Source: Butyrivibrio sp. VCD2006
Lineage (GTDB): Bacteria > Bacillota > Clostridia > Lachnospirales > Lachnospiraceae
Length of the DNA stretch: 64,000 bases
NCBI RefSeq assembly: GCF_000423925.1
Contig: NZ_AUIX01000035.1
Location: 1-64,000 of the forward strand
Direction: 5' to 3'
Of the stretch, positions 1-8,650 are shown one piece after another. A model generated the notes under the pieces. The model worked only from the letters and a program-made list of their open reading frames with translations. It did not search any database and was not told the DNA's origin. Position numbers and translations under genes: made by a program. Every line of letters begins with the position of its first letter. Position 1 is the first letter of the stretch.

Positions 1-20
1 TATATCGGAACGTGAACAAT

Positions 21-91
21 CGGTGTAAGACCAAACAAAAAAACAGACTTCATATATTCAAAATCTGTCCTTTTGTTTGGGCTTCAGACCG
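21..91. repeat. Large imperfect hairpin at the IS91 end
   Basis: The stretch 28-50 is nearly the reverse complement of 61-84 around a ten-base loop (51-60), with about four mismatches, and the stem seems to continue with CGGT near 21 and ACCG near 91. A second hairpin, GGTGGC (123-128) with GCCACC (145-150), follows. IS91-type elements carry hairpins at their ends (oriIS/terIS), and this lies just beyond the 3' end of the transposase gene, so a terminal role is likely but inferred. The rest of 1-273 holds no gene I can see. Confidence 0.55.
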
Positions 92-273
92 ATTTTCATC
101 TGAGTGAACTAAGTCGCGTCCGGGTGGCTGTGGAATTTCAATCTGCCACCATTTAAACAAATCTTATCATTATTTCTTGTTTTAAGACACCAGTTATTCT
201 CAAATACAGTCTTAATTCCACGCAAAATAAGCCTTCGTTAAAAGGCTTGTCCATCGATATGAGATCCACTTAT

Positions 274-1425
274 TCAACAAAGCATATATCTGCCATCTAT
301 ACGAAAAGTGATGAGAGGCTCACCACATTTGGAACATTTGCAAATGTCATGGTTGTAAAGAATCTTGATCTTTTCAGCAGTTGTTTTTCCTCTGAGCTTA
401 GATAAATACTGTTCACATCCGAGAAGATTTCTGCAGAGAGTCATTTTCTGAGATTTGCACCTACAGGCAAGGAGACCATAGTAGCGTATCCTTACAAATC
501 CCTTAGGAAGTATGTGGAGTAGAAATCGCGATATGAACTTTTCTCCTGAGATTGTCATTGGCCTGTATTTACCATCTGTGCGATAGTCCTTTGCGCTGAA
601 GGTTACATTATCAGAATCCATGCTCAGAATACGCCTGTTACTAATGGCAATCCTGTGAGTATATTTTCCAAGGTACTTAAAAACTTCCTGGGCTCCTTTA
701 AATGTCTGCTTGGAATAGACAACCCAATCCATAGCGTAAAGCTTATCAAGAAGACTCTTGAATTCGTACTGATTCCTCAGTGCTTCTGCATTTCCTGTGT
801 AGGATAGTTTATCGGATTCATGAAGGGATTTCAGCTCTTCCAGATAGTACTTTTTAAAAACAGCAGACATGACTTTTACCGGTAGAAAGAATTTATTTCC
901 TTTGTCTTTCCAATGGTTCTTATCATCAAGCCCTCCTCCCAAAACTATCGTATGAATATGTGGATGGTAATTAAGCTTGGAACCCCATGTATGAAGGATG
1001 CAGATATATCCTATCTTTGCTCCAAAGTGTTTGGTATCCTTGGAAAGTTCTGACAGCGTTTTATTAGTTGCATGGTAAAGGGCATCATAAAGAAGCTTCT
1101 GATTAGCATAGATTAATGGATACAAAAGTCCAGGTACAGTAAATACAGTATGGAAATATGGCGCATCAAGCACATCTTCACGTCTTAAGTCTATCCACTC
1201 ATCGACTTCCATTGCCTGGCACATAGGACAATGCCTGTTCTTGCATGAATTATAGTGAATAAATTTAGAATGACAGGATTCGCATTCACTCACATGGGCA
1301 CCCATTGCTGCTGTACGACAGGACCTTATGCACTGAATTGCCCTGAACTGCTCATCAGAAAATGATCTGTCAGCAATCGTAGGAAGAAACTGTTCAAAAA
1401 CATCCTGAATAGTTATTTTATCCAT
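274..1425 (-). CDS. IS91-family HUH transposase
   Basis: A 383-residue transposase of the rolling-circle IS91 type, a normal length. An N-terminal zinc-ribbon region has paired cysteines (CESC near residue 49, then CKNRHCPMC). It is followed by the HUH-type metal site HPHIH and a tyrosine-bearing segment FKYLGKYTHR typical of the nicking domain. The C-terminus carries a further CKCSKC pair. The gene lies one base downstream of the tyrosine recombinase stop codon, so the two are probably translated together, as in many IS91-like elements of Firmicutes. The frame is intact, so the element may be active. Confidence 0.9.
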   Translation of the reverse strand: MDKITIQDVFEQFLPTIADRSFSDEQFRAIQCIRSCRTAAMGAHVSECESCHSKFIHYNSCKNRHCPMCQAMEVDEWIDLRREDVLDAPYFHTVFTVPGLLYPLIYANQKLLYDALYHATNKTLSELSKDTKHFGAKIGYICILHTWGSKLNYHPHIHTIVLGGGLDDKNHWKDKGNKFFLPVKVMSAVFKKYYLEELKSLHESDKLSYTGNAEALRNQYEFKSLLDKLYAMDWVVYSKQTFKGAQEVFKYLGKYTHRIAISNRRILSMDSDNVTFSAKDYRTDGKYRPMTISGEKFISRFLLHILPKGFVRIRYYGLLACRCKSQKMTLCRNLLGCEQYLSKLRGKTTAEKIKILYNHDICKCSKCGEPLITFRIDGRYMLC

Positions 1426-1426
1426 G

Positions 1427-2296
1427 TCAGTCTTCCTTTTTCTTTCTCTTGCGCTTCTTTTTCTTGGGAGTATCTAAAGGACTTTTAACACCCATGATGG
1501 CTTTGTTTGAAACATGGATATAAACCTGAGTAGAATTCGGAGATCTATGCCCGAGCATAGCCTGAACATACTCTCTGTCAGTATGATTCTCAATCAGATG
1601 GGTGGCGAAGGAATGGCGTAGCATGTGGGGATGCAGCTTGATACCAGCTTCTTTACCTATTCTTTTCATCATGATCTCTACACCGCCGACATGAAGCGGA
1701 TTATGAGGATTCTTCAGCGTAACAAAAAGATAATCCCTCGGTACAGGATAGGAGCGCCAATACTGTTTCAAGAGATCTAAGGTTCTTTCTGAAAGAATAG
1801 TCCAATGATCTCCTCGATTTTTGCTGTTGCGTACGTGAACCTGCATAGTGCTCATGTAAATATCGCCAGGTGCAAGCCTGACAACTTCACCTGCACGTAG
1901 TCCTGAAGAATAGACAAGAGCTATTATGGCTTTGTTCCTGATGTTTTCAGCAGTGTCTATTAGTTTTTCAATTTCTTCCAAAGAAAGAGTTTGTGGTAAT
2001 GTCCAATCAATCTTCATTCTGGGAACGATATCAAGATCCCACGGGATATGCAGCAGATGTTTATAAAAGAATGAGAGCGCAGAAGACATAGAATTGCAGT
2101 AACCGGGTGTTGCACCGTCATCCTTGCGTTCCAGAATGTAATTCCGGACATCATAAAGAGAGAGCTCTGAAATAGGCTTATCTCCAACCCAATCCAGGAA
2201 CTTGGTAGTATGAAACTTATAGATAAAACACGTTCTTGGCGAAAGGTTTCTTATTTCGCATTCCTTTTCAATTTTTGTTAGAATTTCTTCGTACAT
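1427..2296 (-). CDS. IS91-associated tyrosine recombinase
   Basis: A XerC/D-like integrase of 289 residues. It has an N-terminal SAM-like core-binding domain and a catalytic domain with the arginine in SSGLRAGEV, the HxxR box HPHMLRHSFATHL, and the C-terminal LGHRSPNSTQVYIH with the nucleophilic tyrosine. A longer reading starting at 2359 is possible, but GGAGGT lies four bases before the ATG at 2296, which decides the start. It pairs with the transposase directly downstream. Such recombinases accompany IS91-like transposases and may resolve or guide transposition; its exact role here is inferred. Confidence 0.88.
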   Translation of the reverse strand: MYEEILTKIEKECEIRNLSPRTCFIYKFHTTKFLDWVGDKPISELSLYDVRNYILERKDDGATPGYCNSMSSALSFFYKHLLHIPWDLDIVPRMKIDWTLPQTLSLEEIEKLIDTAENIRNKAIIALVYSSGLRAGEVVRLAPGDIYMSTMQVHVRNSKNRGDHWTILSERTLDLLKQYWRSYPVPRDYLFVTLKNPHNPLHVGGVEIMMKRIGKEAGIKLHPHMLRHSFATHLIENHTDREYVQAMLGHRSPNSTQVYIHVSNKAIMGVKSPLDTPKKKKRKRKKKED

Positions 2297-2501
2297 AAAA
2301 ACCTCCATAGTAAGTAGTAATCTGAAAGTTACCCTAACCATGGAGGCGGACGTTCCCAATGAAAGTGCTTGTATGAAGTAATGATAAATGATACGCTTTT
2401 CATGGCAGTAGTAGTGGTCCTGGTAATGTTCGGTTTTTGTGTGGTAACTTAAACATACATCATCATAGTTTCACTATCTACTGCTTTTTGAGTAAAAGAA
2501 A

Positions 2502-2537
2502 CGCTGCGCCACAGCCTTGGCAGGCCGTCGCGCAGCG
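2502..2537. repeat. GC-rich hairpin upstream of the IS91 operon
   Basis: CGCTGCGC (2502-2509) and GCGCAGCG (2530-2537) form a perfect 8-bp stem in otherwise AT-rich DNA. It lies about 200 bases upstream of the recombinase gene and could mark the other end of the IS91-like element. A fragment of reading frame just after it (2579-2689, ending ...VAKNYWESIKG) looks like the tail of a lost gene, but I do not recognise it. Otherwise nothing is seen in 2360-2711. Confidence 0.4.
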
Positions 2538-2711
2538 ACTTAGTTCTATCGGAAAATGATGTTATCCTTCTCAAGTAGTACTGTGCTATAGGTAACCTTA
2601 TAGACGAGATGATGCATAAGCCTACTCCAGAAAAAGTGATAAAGAAGATGGAAGTGGCAAAGAACTACTGGGAGAGCATTAAAGGTTAAATAAAACATAC
2701 ATGGAGGAGCT

Positions 2712-3971
2712 ATGAAATACTCAGAAATATTTGATGAAGTAGTCAGTATTATGAAGGTGGATTCATCAACTTGCAACGATTTTGGGGCAGGTGATTACCA
2801 AAAATATAAGGATCAGATTAAAGATGATATGTCAGCCGCAGAATTTACTCTGGTTGTAAAGAAGTATATTGCTTCATTTGGGCAGGAAGGGCATCTTTCC
2901 TTTAAGGATACTAAAGTGGGCGAGCTTGATTTTCAGGTGATGCGATATGAGAACGCATTGTATGTGACAGACGCCGCAAATGACTCGCTCCTGAAAGTTA
3001 AGGATAAGATTGTCAAAATTGATGGCGAAACTATAGAGGTTTGTGCTGCCCATAGTCAGGAGTTTTTAATGGGTGAAATAAATGAAAGACAAGGCTATTT
3101 ATGGGAGCAGATCCTCTTATTTGCTAATGTGTTAACAGTGGAAAGAGAAGGAATTTGTCAGGAAGTACCGCTGAAACTAGTTGCAGATTATGAACAAAAA
3201 GATAAGTATAACTTTAAGGATTTGGGCAATAAGACTTTGCTTATAAAACTTCTTGATTTTAGCGACGAGAATGCAATAAGAAAAGTGTATCAGGACTGCA
3301 GTGAGCAGCTTGAAACTTGTGAAAATCTGATTGTCGATGTCAGAAATAATGGAGGTGGATCTGATACAGCATTTTTTCCATTACTTGAGTACTGTTATCC
3401 TGCAGGTAAGAAAGTAGATGACTATATTCCTAAACAGCAACCTATGTCTATCAATTATTCACAACGTAACTGCGAAAGTAGACTTAAGATTCTTTCTGAG
3501 TTTTTCAAAGATGGTATACCTGAAGATATTCGCCCAATGGTAGAACAAATGAAAGCTGATATAGCCCAAAATATGGGGAAGGGCATGGTCGTACAGGGCA
3601 GTAGTAGTGAGGATGAAGGTTTTACCTTTATTGGAAAAGAACTTCCAAAGAAGGTATGGATAATAACAGATCAGAACTGTGCTTCTTCCGGAGATGCTTT
3701 TGTGCAGGATATGTCATATTCACCAAAGGTTACAGTAGTAGGAAGACCAACTCTTGGAATATTGGATTACTCAAATTGTACCGTGGAAATGTTTGACCAG
3801 TTCCGCATGCTATATCCCACATCAAGAAGCGGAAATATCGATGTGGGAAAGGCACTGGGACACAAAGGAGTCCCGGTAGACCACTATATTCCTTGGACTC
3901 CAATGCATTTGGAAAAAGATGTGGATCTTGAATATGTTCTTGAACAGATAAAAAAACAAAGAGTTGAATAA
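2712..3971 (+). CDS. S41-family (tail-specific type) serine peptidase
   Basis: A 419-residue member of the S41 family, which includes C-terminal processing proteases. A PDZ-like segment (VKDKIVKIDGETI, about residues 97-109) precedes the S41 core. The core contains LIVDVRNNGGGSD, the substrate-pocket motif, and ITDQNCASSGDAFVQ, whose CASSGD holds the catalytic serine. No signal peptide or membrane anchor is visible, unlike exported CtpA proteins, so it may be cytoplasmic. GGAGG stands just upstream of the ATG. It seems to be a single-gene unit facing the HxlR gene. The substrate is unknown. Confidence 0.85.
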   Translation: MKYSEIFDEVVSIMKVDSSTCNDFGAGDYQKYKDQIKDDMSAAEFTLVVKKYIASFGQEGHLSFKDTKVGELDFQVMRYENALYVTDAANDSLLKVKDKIVKIDGETIEVCAAHSQEFLMGEINERQGYLWEQILLFANVLTVEREGICQEVPLKLVADYEQKDKYNFKDLGNKTLLIKLLDFSDENAIRKVYQDCSEQLETCENLIVDVRNNGGGSDTAFFPLLEYCYPAGKKVDDYIPKQQPMSINYSQRNCESRLKILSEFFKDGIPEDIRPMVEQMKADIAQNMGKGMVVQGSSSEDEGFTFIGKELPKKVWIITDQNCASSGDAFVQDMSYSPKVTVVGRPTLGILDYSNCTVEMFDQFRMLYPTSRSGNIDVGKALGHKGVPVDHYIPWTPMHLEKDVDLEYVLEQIKKQRVE

Positions 3972-4057
3972 ATATTCGCTTTTTTGATGAAAACAAGTGA
4001 TATTTTAGGCAAATCAAAAAGGCTTTTCGTCGATTATATTCGAATATATTGCTAGAA

Positions 4058-4401
4058 TCACAAATTGTCCTCTCCCCATTTTTTTAGTTCAAGAAGAATG
4101 GGGATGAGGCTTTTTGTTTTTTCAGTAAGGCTGTATTCAACTCTTACAGGCATCTCATCATACTGTTTTCTTTCTACAAGGTCGTCTGCCTCAAGTTCTT
4201 TCAGGGAATTGGCCAGCATTGTGTTGGTAATTCCGTGAATTGAACGGTTTAATTCTCCGTATCTTACAACTTCATTTTTATCGATGACGCACAGAATCAT
4301 GATTTTCCACTTGCCGCCAACGGTATCGATGACTCTTTTTAATCCACAATCTTTTCCTGCGATATCTTCGCATAAGGGCTCTTTTGTCCCTTTTTTCTCA
4401 T
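4058..4401 (-). pseudogene. HxlR-type winged-helix regulator with frameshift near its start
   Basis: The readable frame (4058-4300) gives the HxlR core, with YGELNRSIHGITNTMLANSL and a wing ending in EYSLTEK. The family's conserved start (C...IGGKWK) continues upstream in the same frame as CGLKRVIDTVGGKWKIM, but that frame has no start codon. A good start, ATG at 4401 with AAGGA before it, lies one base out of frame. One extra A in the A6 run (complement of 4391-4396) would join them into a normal protein of about 115 residues. This is either a recent knockout, a phase-variable tract, or a sequencing error. HxlR proteins usually control a divergent redox or detoxification gene; here the thioredoxin gene is divergent. 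Confidence 0.75.
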
Positions 4402-4415
4402 AGTATACTTTTCCT

Positions 4416-4454
4416 TACCAGATAAATAAAAACTGCGTACCTGATATAAAAACT
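4416..4454. promoter_or_regulatory. Tandem direct repeat, candidate HxlR operator
   Basis: TACCAGATAAATAAAAACT (from 4416) and TACCTGATATAAAAACT (from 4438) repeat with a 22-bp period, two helical turns. They sit between the HxlR start and the divergent thioredoxin gene, where an autoregulatory operator would be expected. Binding is inferred. Confidence 0.5.
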
Positions 4455-4548
4455 ATACCACATATAATAAAAGTATCAGCTGAGAAAAACAAGTAGTTAT
4501 TCACGAATTATATGAAAGGCGCTGTTGTATAGGCGTATGGGTGATTAT

Positions 4549-4866
4549 ATGGAATACAAATTTACAAAGGATAATTTCGAATCAGAAGTAATGAACAGTG
4601 ATATTCCGGTTCTTATTGATTTTTACGCAGACTGGTGCGGTCCTTGCAAGATGATGGGCCCTGTAGTTGAGGAACTTGCCAGCGAATATGACGGTAAGAT
4701 CAAGATAGGTAAGGTCAATGTTGATCATGAGCCACAGCTCGCACAGAAGTATGGGGTAATGAGCATACCATACTTTGCTTTTATCAAAAAGGGCAATCTC
4801 TATGATGATGAGATGGGCGCAGTTCCAAAGGAAAGACTAGTAAAGAAAATCGAAGAAATGGTATAA
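4549..4866 (+). CDS. trxA: Thioredoxin
   Basis: A complete thioredoxin of about 105 residues. It has the redox motif WCGPC inside DFYADWCGPCKMMGP, the cis-proline loop MSIPYF, and the usual fold order. It reduces disulfides in cytoplasmic proteins using electrons from thioredoxin reductase, which is not in this window. The frame is open from a TTG at 4525 and has ATG at 4537 and 4549; 4549 is preferred because it gives the family's usual N-terminus (MEYKFTKDNF). It is transcribed away from the broken HxlR gene, followed by a terminator, and probably single. Confidence 0.92.
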   Translation: MEYKFTKDNFESEVMNSDIPVLIDFYADWCGPCKMMGPVVEELASEYDGKIKIGKVNVDHEPQLAQKYGVMSIPYFAFIKKGNLYDDEMGAVPKERLVKKIEEMV

Positions 4867-4875
4867 GACAATGGC

Positions 4876-4911
4876 ATCCCATGATTTTGTAACGAAATCA
4901 TGGGATTATTT
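4876..4911 (+). terminator. Intrinsic terminator after thioredoxin
   Basis: ATCCCATGATTT (4876-4887) pairs perfectly with AAATCATGGGAT (4895-4906), followed by TATTTG. Confidence 0.8.
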
Positions 4912-4961
4912 GTATCTATAGAAGTTTATAATTTTTTAATAAATTTCCTGCTCCAGGCCTA

Positions 4962-4992
4962 TTGACTTAGAGTTAACTCCAGGGTGTAGGAT
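4962..4992 (+). promoter_or_regulatory. MerR-type promoter of the redox operon
   Basis: TTGACT (-35, 4962-4967) and TAGGAT (-10, 4987-4992) are 19 bases apart, the overlong spacer typical of MerR-activated promoters. The spacer contains the dyad CTTAGAGTTAACTCCAGGG centred on GTTAAC. It stands upstream of the operon that contains the merR-like gene itself, so autoregulation is likely. Confidence 0.8.
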
Positions 4993-5060
4993 GACCATAT
5001 CGAGCCCGAGAAAAAGATGAAACTACAGATGATTTTTTTATAGAGAGAAGAGGTAATCTG

Positions 5061-5918
5061 ATGAACGATATGATTATAAAGAACAAAACTTTTGATGAAG
5101 AGAGAGCCCTTTATGGGAGCAGAGATATTACAGCGACGGACTGCAAGTTTGATGGTCCTGCAGACGGAGAAAGTGCTTTTAAAGAGAGCAGGAACGTTAC
5201 TGTGAAGAACAGCTTTTTTAATCTCAGATATCCATTCTGGCATGATGATAAGCTGGTTCTTGATAACATCGAAATGACTGAAAACTGCAGGGCAGCCCTC
5301 TGGTATACAAATGATGCAACAATCAGTAATTCCAAAATGCACGGGATTAAAGCATTGCGGGAGTGTTCAAATATTAAAATCGAAAGCAGTGACATTATTT
5401 CTCCTGAGTTTGGATGGTCGGTAAAAGACATTGAGATGAAAGATACTACTGTCCAGGGTGAATATTTCATGATGAGATCAGACCGACTTCATTTTGAGAA
5501 TGTGACGCTTAAGGGTAAATACTCTTTCCAGTATATTACAGATTCTGTTTTTGAGAACTGCAACTTTGATACAAAAGATGCCTTCTGGCATGCAAAAAAT
5601 GTGGTAGTAAGAAACAGTGTTATAAAGGGTGAATATCTTGCGTGGTATTGTGAGAATGTTACGTTTGAGAACTGCACAATCATTGGTACCCAGCCTCTTT
5701 GCTACTGTAAGGGATTAAAACTGATTAACTGCAAAATGGTTGATGCAGACCTTGCTTTTGAGAAATCTGAAGTGGAGGCAACGATTATCTCTCCTGTTGT
5801 CAGCATAAAAAATCCTCATTCAGGTTCTATTTCAGTTCCGGAAGTTTCAGAGATCATCATGGATGATGCAAGTGCTTCAGGAAAGATAATTGTTAATGGT
5901 ATGGAAAAATGTGCCTGA
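5061..5918 (+). CDS. DUF3737 right-handed beta-helix protein
   Basis: A 285-residue DUF3737 protein. Short repeated strands of the pattern V-x-N-S/C-x-F recur through its length (VTVKNSFFN, ATISNSKMHG, SVFENCNFDT, VTFENCTIIG), as in parallel beta-helices. No signal peptide is visible, so it is probably cytoplasmic. DUF3737 genes often stand next to MerR regulators and Fe-S aldo/keto reductases, as here. The biochemical function is not established. It is the first gene of the operon, 69 bases after the MerR-type -10 box. Confidence 0.85.
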   Translation: MNDMIIKNKTFDEERALYGSRDITATDCKFDGPADGESAFKESRNVTVKNSFFNLRYPFWHDDKLVLDNIEMTENCRAALWYTNDATISNSKMHGIKALRECSNIKIESSDIISPEFGWSVKDIEMKDTTVQGEYFMMRSDRLHFENVTLKGKYSFQYITDSVFENCNFDTKDAFWHAKNVVVRNSVIKGEYLAWYCENVTFENCTIIGTQPLCYCKGLKLINCKMVDADLAFEKSEVEATIISPVVSIKNPHSGSISVPEVSEIIMDDASASGKIIVNGMEKCA

Positions 5919-5952
5919 TAAATAGGAATCACAATTATAGGAGATAAAGACC

Positions 5953-6327
5953 ATGACAATCAAGGAAGTTTGTGAGATGTACAATCTGACCCCGGATACG
6001 CTGCGTTATTATGAGCGCGTAGGCGTCATCCCTGAGGTAACAAGAACAGCCGGAGGCATAAGAGATTATCAGGAAGAAGATATCGGATGGGTTGAAAATG
6101 CTGTGTGTATGCGTGACGCCGGAGTTCCTGTCGAAATGCTGATCGAATATGTGAAACTTTTTCGGGAAGGCGATTCCACCATTGATGCCAGGACAAATCT
6201 GCTGAAGGAAGCTAGGGAGCAGATCCTTGAGGCTAAGAAGAAATATGATGTTGCCCTGGAGAAGCTGGATTATAAGATTGGTAGATATGAAGTGGCACAG
6301 AAAACAGGTAAGTTCACGTGGGAGTAA
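5953..6327 (+). CDS. MerR-family transcriptional regulator
   Basis: A 124-residue MerR protein. The winged helix-turn-helix is at residues 1-70 (MTIKEVCEMYNLTPDTLRYY, then the wing GGIRDYQEED), followed by a long dimerisation helix. No cysteine metal site like those of MerR or SoxR is seen, so the inducer is unclear. TAGGAGATAAAGACC precedes the ATG. It probably activates the 19-bp-spacer promoter upstream of DUF3737, the operon in which it is the second gene. A redox or electrophile signal is plausible from the reductases encoded downstream. Confidence 0.9.
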   Translation: MTIKEVCEMYNLTPDTLRYYERVGVIPEVTRTAGGIRDYQEEDIGWVENAVCMRDAGVPVEMLIEYVKLFREGDSTIDARTNLLKEAREQILEAKKKYDVALEKLDYKIGRYEVAQKTGKFTWE

Positions 6328-6364
6328 ATGAGTAATTATCAGAAATGTAGGAGGGTTATGACTT

Positions 6365-7513
6365 ATGGCAATGGTTTACAGAGATTTTCAGGGTATCAGT
6401 CTTTCAGGGCTTGGATTCGGGGCTATGAGGCTTCCGGTTGTAAACGGTAACGATGCGGAGATAAATCGTGATGAGGCCAAAAAGATGGTTGATAGAGCAA
6501 TGGCAGCCGGAATCAACTATTACGATACAGCATTCGGATATCATGACGGTAACTCTGAGATAGTAATGGGGGAAGCTCTTTCAAAGTATTCCCGGGACAG
6601 CTATTACATTGCTACCAAATTCCCGGGATATGACCTTTCAAATATGCCAAAGGTTAAAGAAATATTTGAAGAACAGCTCAAAAAGACGGGGATGGAGTAT
6701 TTTGATTTCTATCTTTTCCATAATGTGTGTGAGATGAACATCAATCAGTATCTTGATCCGAAGTACGGGATCTTTGATTATCTTATGGAGCAGAAGAAAA
6801 ATGGCAGGATAAAGCATCTTGGATTTTCATGCCATGGAGAGTATGAAGTCCTTAAGAGATTCCTGGATGCATACGGTGAGCATATGGAATTCTGCCAGCT
6901 TCAGCTCAATTACCTTGACTGGAAGTTCCAGAAGGCTGAGGAAAAGGTTAAACTCCTTAATGATATGAATATACCAGTTTGGGTAATGGAGCCACTTCGG
7001 GGCGGCAAACTTGCAAAGCTTGATCCACTGTCAGAAGAAGAATTAAAAGCTCTCAGGCCTGACGAGGAAATCCCGGCATGGGCTTTCAGATTTTTGCAGT
7101 CAGTAAAAGGCGTAACGATGGTACTTTCAGGGATGTCATCAATGGAGCAGCTTGATGCTAACCTTAAGACGTATTCTGAGGATAAGCCCCTCAATGATAA
7201 AGAGATGGAAGGGTTGATGAAGGTTGTGGACAGAATGATGTCCACAAAGTCTGTTCCATGCACAGCATGCCATTACTGCGTAAGTCACTGTCCTCAGGGA
7301 CTAGATATACCCTATCTTATCTCTTTATACAACGAACATCTCTATACAGCAGCTGCCGGAGGAATGACGTTCATAGCCCCCATGGCGCTTGCAGCAATGG
7401 ATGAATCCAAGAAGCCGGTATCCTGTCTGCACTGTCATAGCTGCGAGAAGGTATGCCCACAGCAGATAAAGATTTCAGATATGATGTCTGATTTTGTTGA
7501 AAAGATTGGATAA
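6365..7513 (+). CDS. Aldo/keto reductase with two 4Fe-4S clusters
   Basis: A 382-residue fusion of an aldo/keto reductase barrel and a C-terminal ferredoxin-like domain. The barrel shows GFGAMRLPV, the active-site Asp/Tyr region YYDTAFGYHDG and the catalytic Lys region ATKFPG. The tail has CTACHYCVSHCPQG and CLHCHSCEKVCPQ, each a CxxCxxCxxxCP-type motif for one 4Fe-4S cluster. Such enzymes are found in anaerobes and probably couple ferredoxin or NADPH electrons to carbonyl reduction. The substrate is unknown. It is the third gene of the operon, followed by a second reductase of the same class after a 19-base gap. Confidence 0.9.
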   Translation: MAMVYRDFQGISLSGLGFGAMRLPVVNGNDAEINRDEAKKMVDRAMAAGINYYDTAFGYHDGNSEIVMGEALSKYSRDSYYIATKFPGYDLSNMPKVKEIFEEQLKKTGMEYFDFYLFHNVCEMNINQYLDPKYGIFDYLMEQKKNGRIKHLGFSCHGEYEVLKRFLDAYGEHMEFCQLQLNYLDWKFQKAEEKVKLLNDMNIPVWVMEPLRGGKLAKLDPLSEEELKALRPDEEIPAWAFRFLQSVKGVTMVLSGMSSMEQLDANLKTYSEDKPLNDKEMEGLMKVVDRMMSTKSVPCTACHYCVSHCPQGLDIPYLISLYNEHLYTAAAGGMTFIAPMALAAMDESKKPVSCLHCHSCEKVCPQQIKISDMMSDFVEKIG

Positions 7514-7532
7514 ATAGTACTGGAGATTTTTT

Positions 7533-8624
7533 ATGAGATACAGGGTAAATAATAGAACCGGAGATAAGGTCAGTGAGATAGGATTTGGCTCTGCATATAT
7601 TTATGAAGCGGGAACCAAAGCTGCGGTTGAAGCAATCAGACGAGCCTATGATGGTGGTATAAACTACTTCGATATGGCCTCAGGAGATGGAAGAGCATTT
7701 CCCATGTACGGAGAGGCTTTGCCTGATGTGAGGAATAATATCTTTTACCAGATCCATTTTGGTGCAGACTATTCAAGAGGCACTTACGGGTGGTCACTTG
7801 ATCTGGACACGGTTAAGAGATCACTGGATAAGCAGCTTCACGACCTTAGGACTGACTATATTGATTATGGATTTATTCACTGCCAGGACGAAGATTCCGA
7901 TTGGGAAACTTATCAGCGGAACGGTGTATACGATTATCTAATGAAAATGAAGGAAGAGGGAGTGGTAAAGCATACAGGTCTTTCATCCCATACGCCTTCA
8001 GTAATCCAAAGGATAATGGATGAAGCCCAGATTGATATGCTCATGTTTTCTGTTAATCCGGGGTATGACTATGGTCAGGGCGATTATGCCCATGGCGGCG
8101 TTGACGAGAGATCTGAAATATACAAGAGATGTGAGAAGGAAGGCGTTGGAATTTCAGTAATGAAGCCATTCTCAGGCGGTCAGCTCCTTGATGCAAAGAG
8201 GTCGCCTTTCGGTCAGGCACTCACACCTTTTCAATGCATAAAATATGCGCTTGATAAGCCCGGAGTACTCACAGTGCTCCCGGGAGCGCAGAGTGTAGCA
8301 GAGGTTGACGAACTATTGTCTTACTACGACAAGACAGATGAAGAGCTTGATTACTCAGTAATAGGTTCCTTTGCGCCACCGCAGGCAAATGGTAAGTGTG
8401 TGTACTGTAATCATTGCAAACCATGCCCCGTGGGCATAGATATAGGGCTTGTGAACAAATATTATGATCTGGCAATAGTGGGAGATACACTTGCAAAAGA
8501 GCACTATAGTACCTTGGAAAAGAAGGCATCAGATTGCATTTTCTGTGGTCACTGTGATAGCAGATGTCCATTTAGCGTAAAGCAAAGTAAGAGAATGGCA
8601 GAGATTAAATCGTTCATGGAATAA
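7533..8624 (+). CDS. Second Fe-S aldo/keto reductase
   Basis: A 363-residue paralogue of the preceding reductase with the same architecture. The barrel has IGFGSAYIYEAG and YFDMASGDGR where the first enzyme has the Asp/Tyr pair. The C-terminal domain holds CVYCNHCKPCPVG and CIFCGHCDSRCPF. The tyrosine of the classical tetrad appears replaced in the YFDMASGDGR stretch, so its catalysis may differ from that of its neighbour. Side-by-side divergent copies suggest a two-subunit complex or two related substrates; both ideas are inference. Confidence 0.87.
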   Translation: MRYRVNNRTGDKVSEIGFGSAYIYEAGTKAAVEAIRRAYDGGINYFDMASGDGRAFPMYGEALPDVRNNIFYQIHFGADYSRGTYGWSLDLDTVKRSLDKQLHDLRTDYIDYGFIHCQDEDSDWETYQRNGVYDYLMKMKEEGVVKHTGLSSHTPSVIQRIMDEAQIDMLMFSVNPGYDYGQGDYAHGGVDERSEIYKRCEKEGVGISVMKPFSGGQLLDAKRSPFGQALTPFQCIKYALDKPGVLTVLPGAQSVAEVDELLSYYDKTDEELDYSVIGSFAPPQANGKCVYCNHCKPCPVGIDIGLVNKYYDLAIVGDTLAKEHYSTLEKKASDCIFCGHCDSRCPFSVKQSKRMAEIKSFME

Positions 8625-8650
8625 CAAGAAGAAAAAGAGGAGGATTAAAA

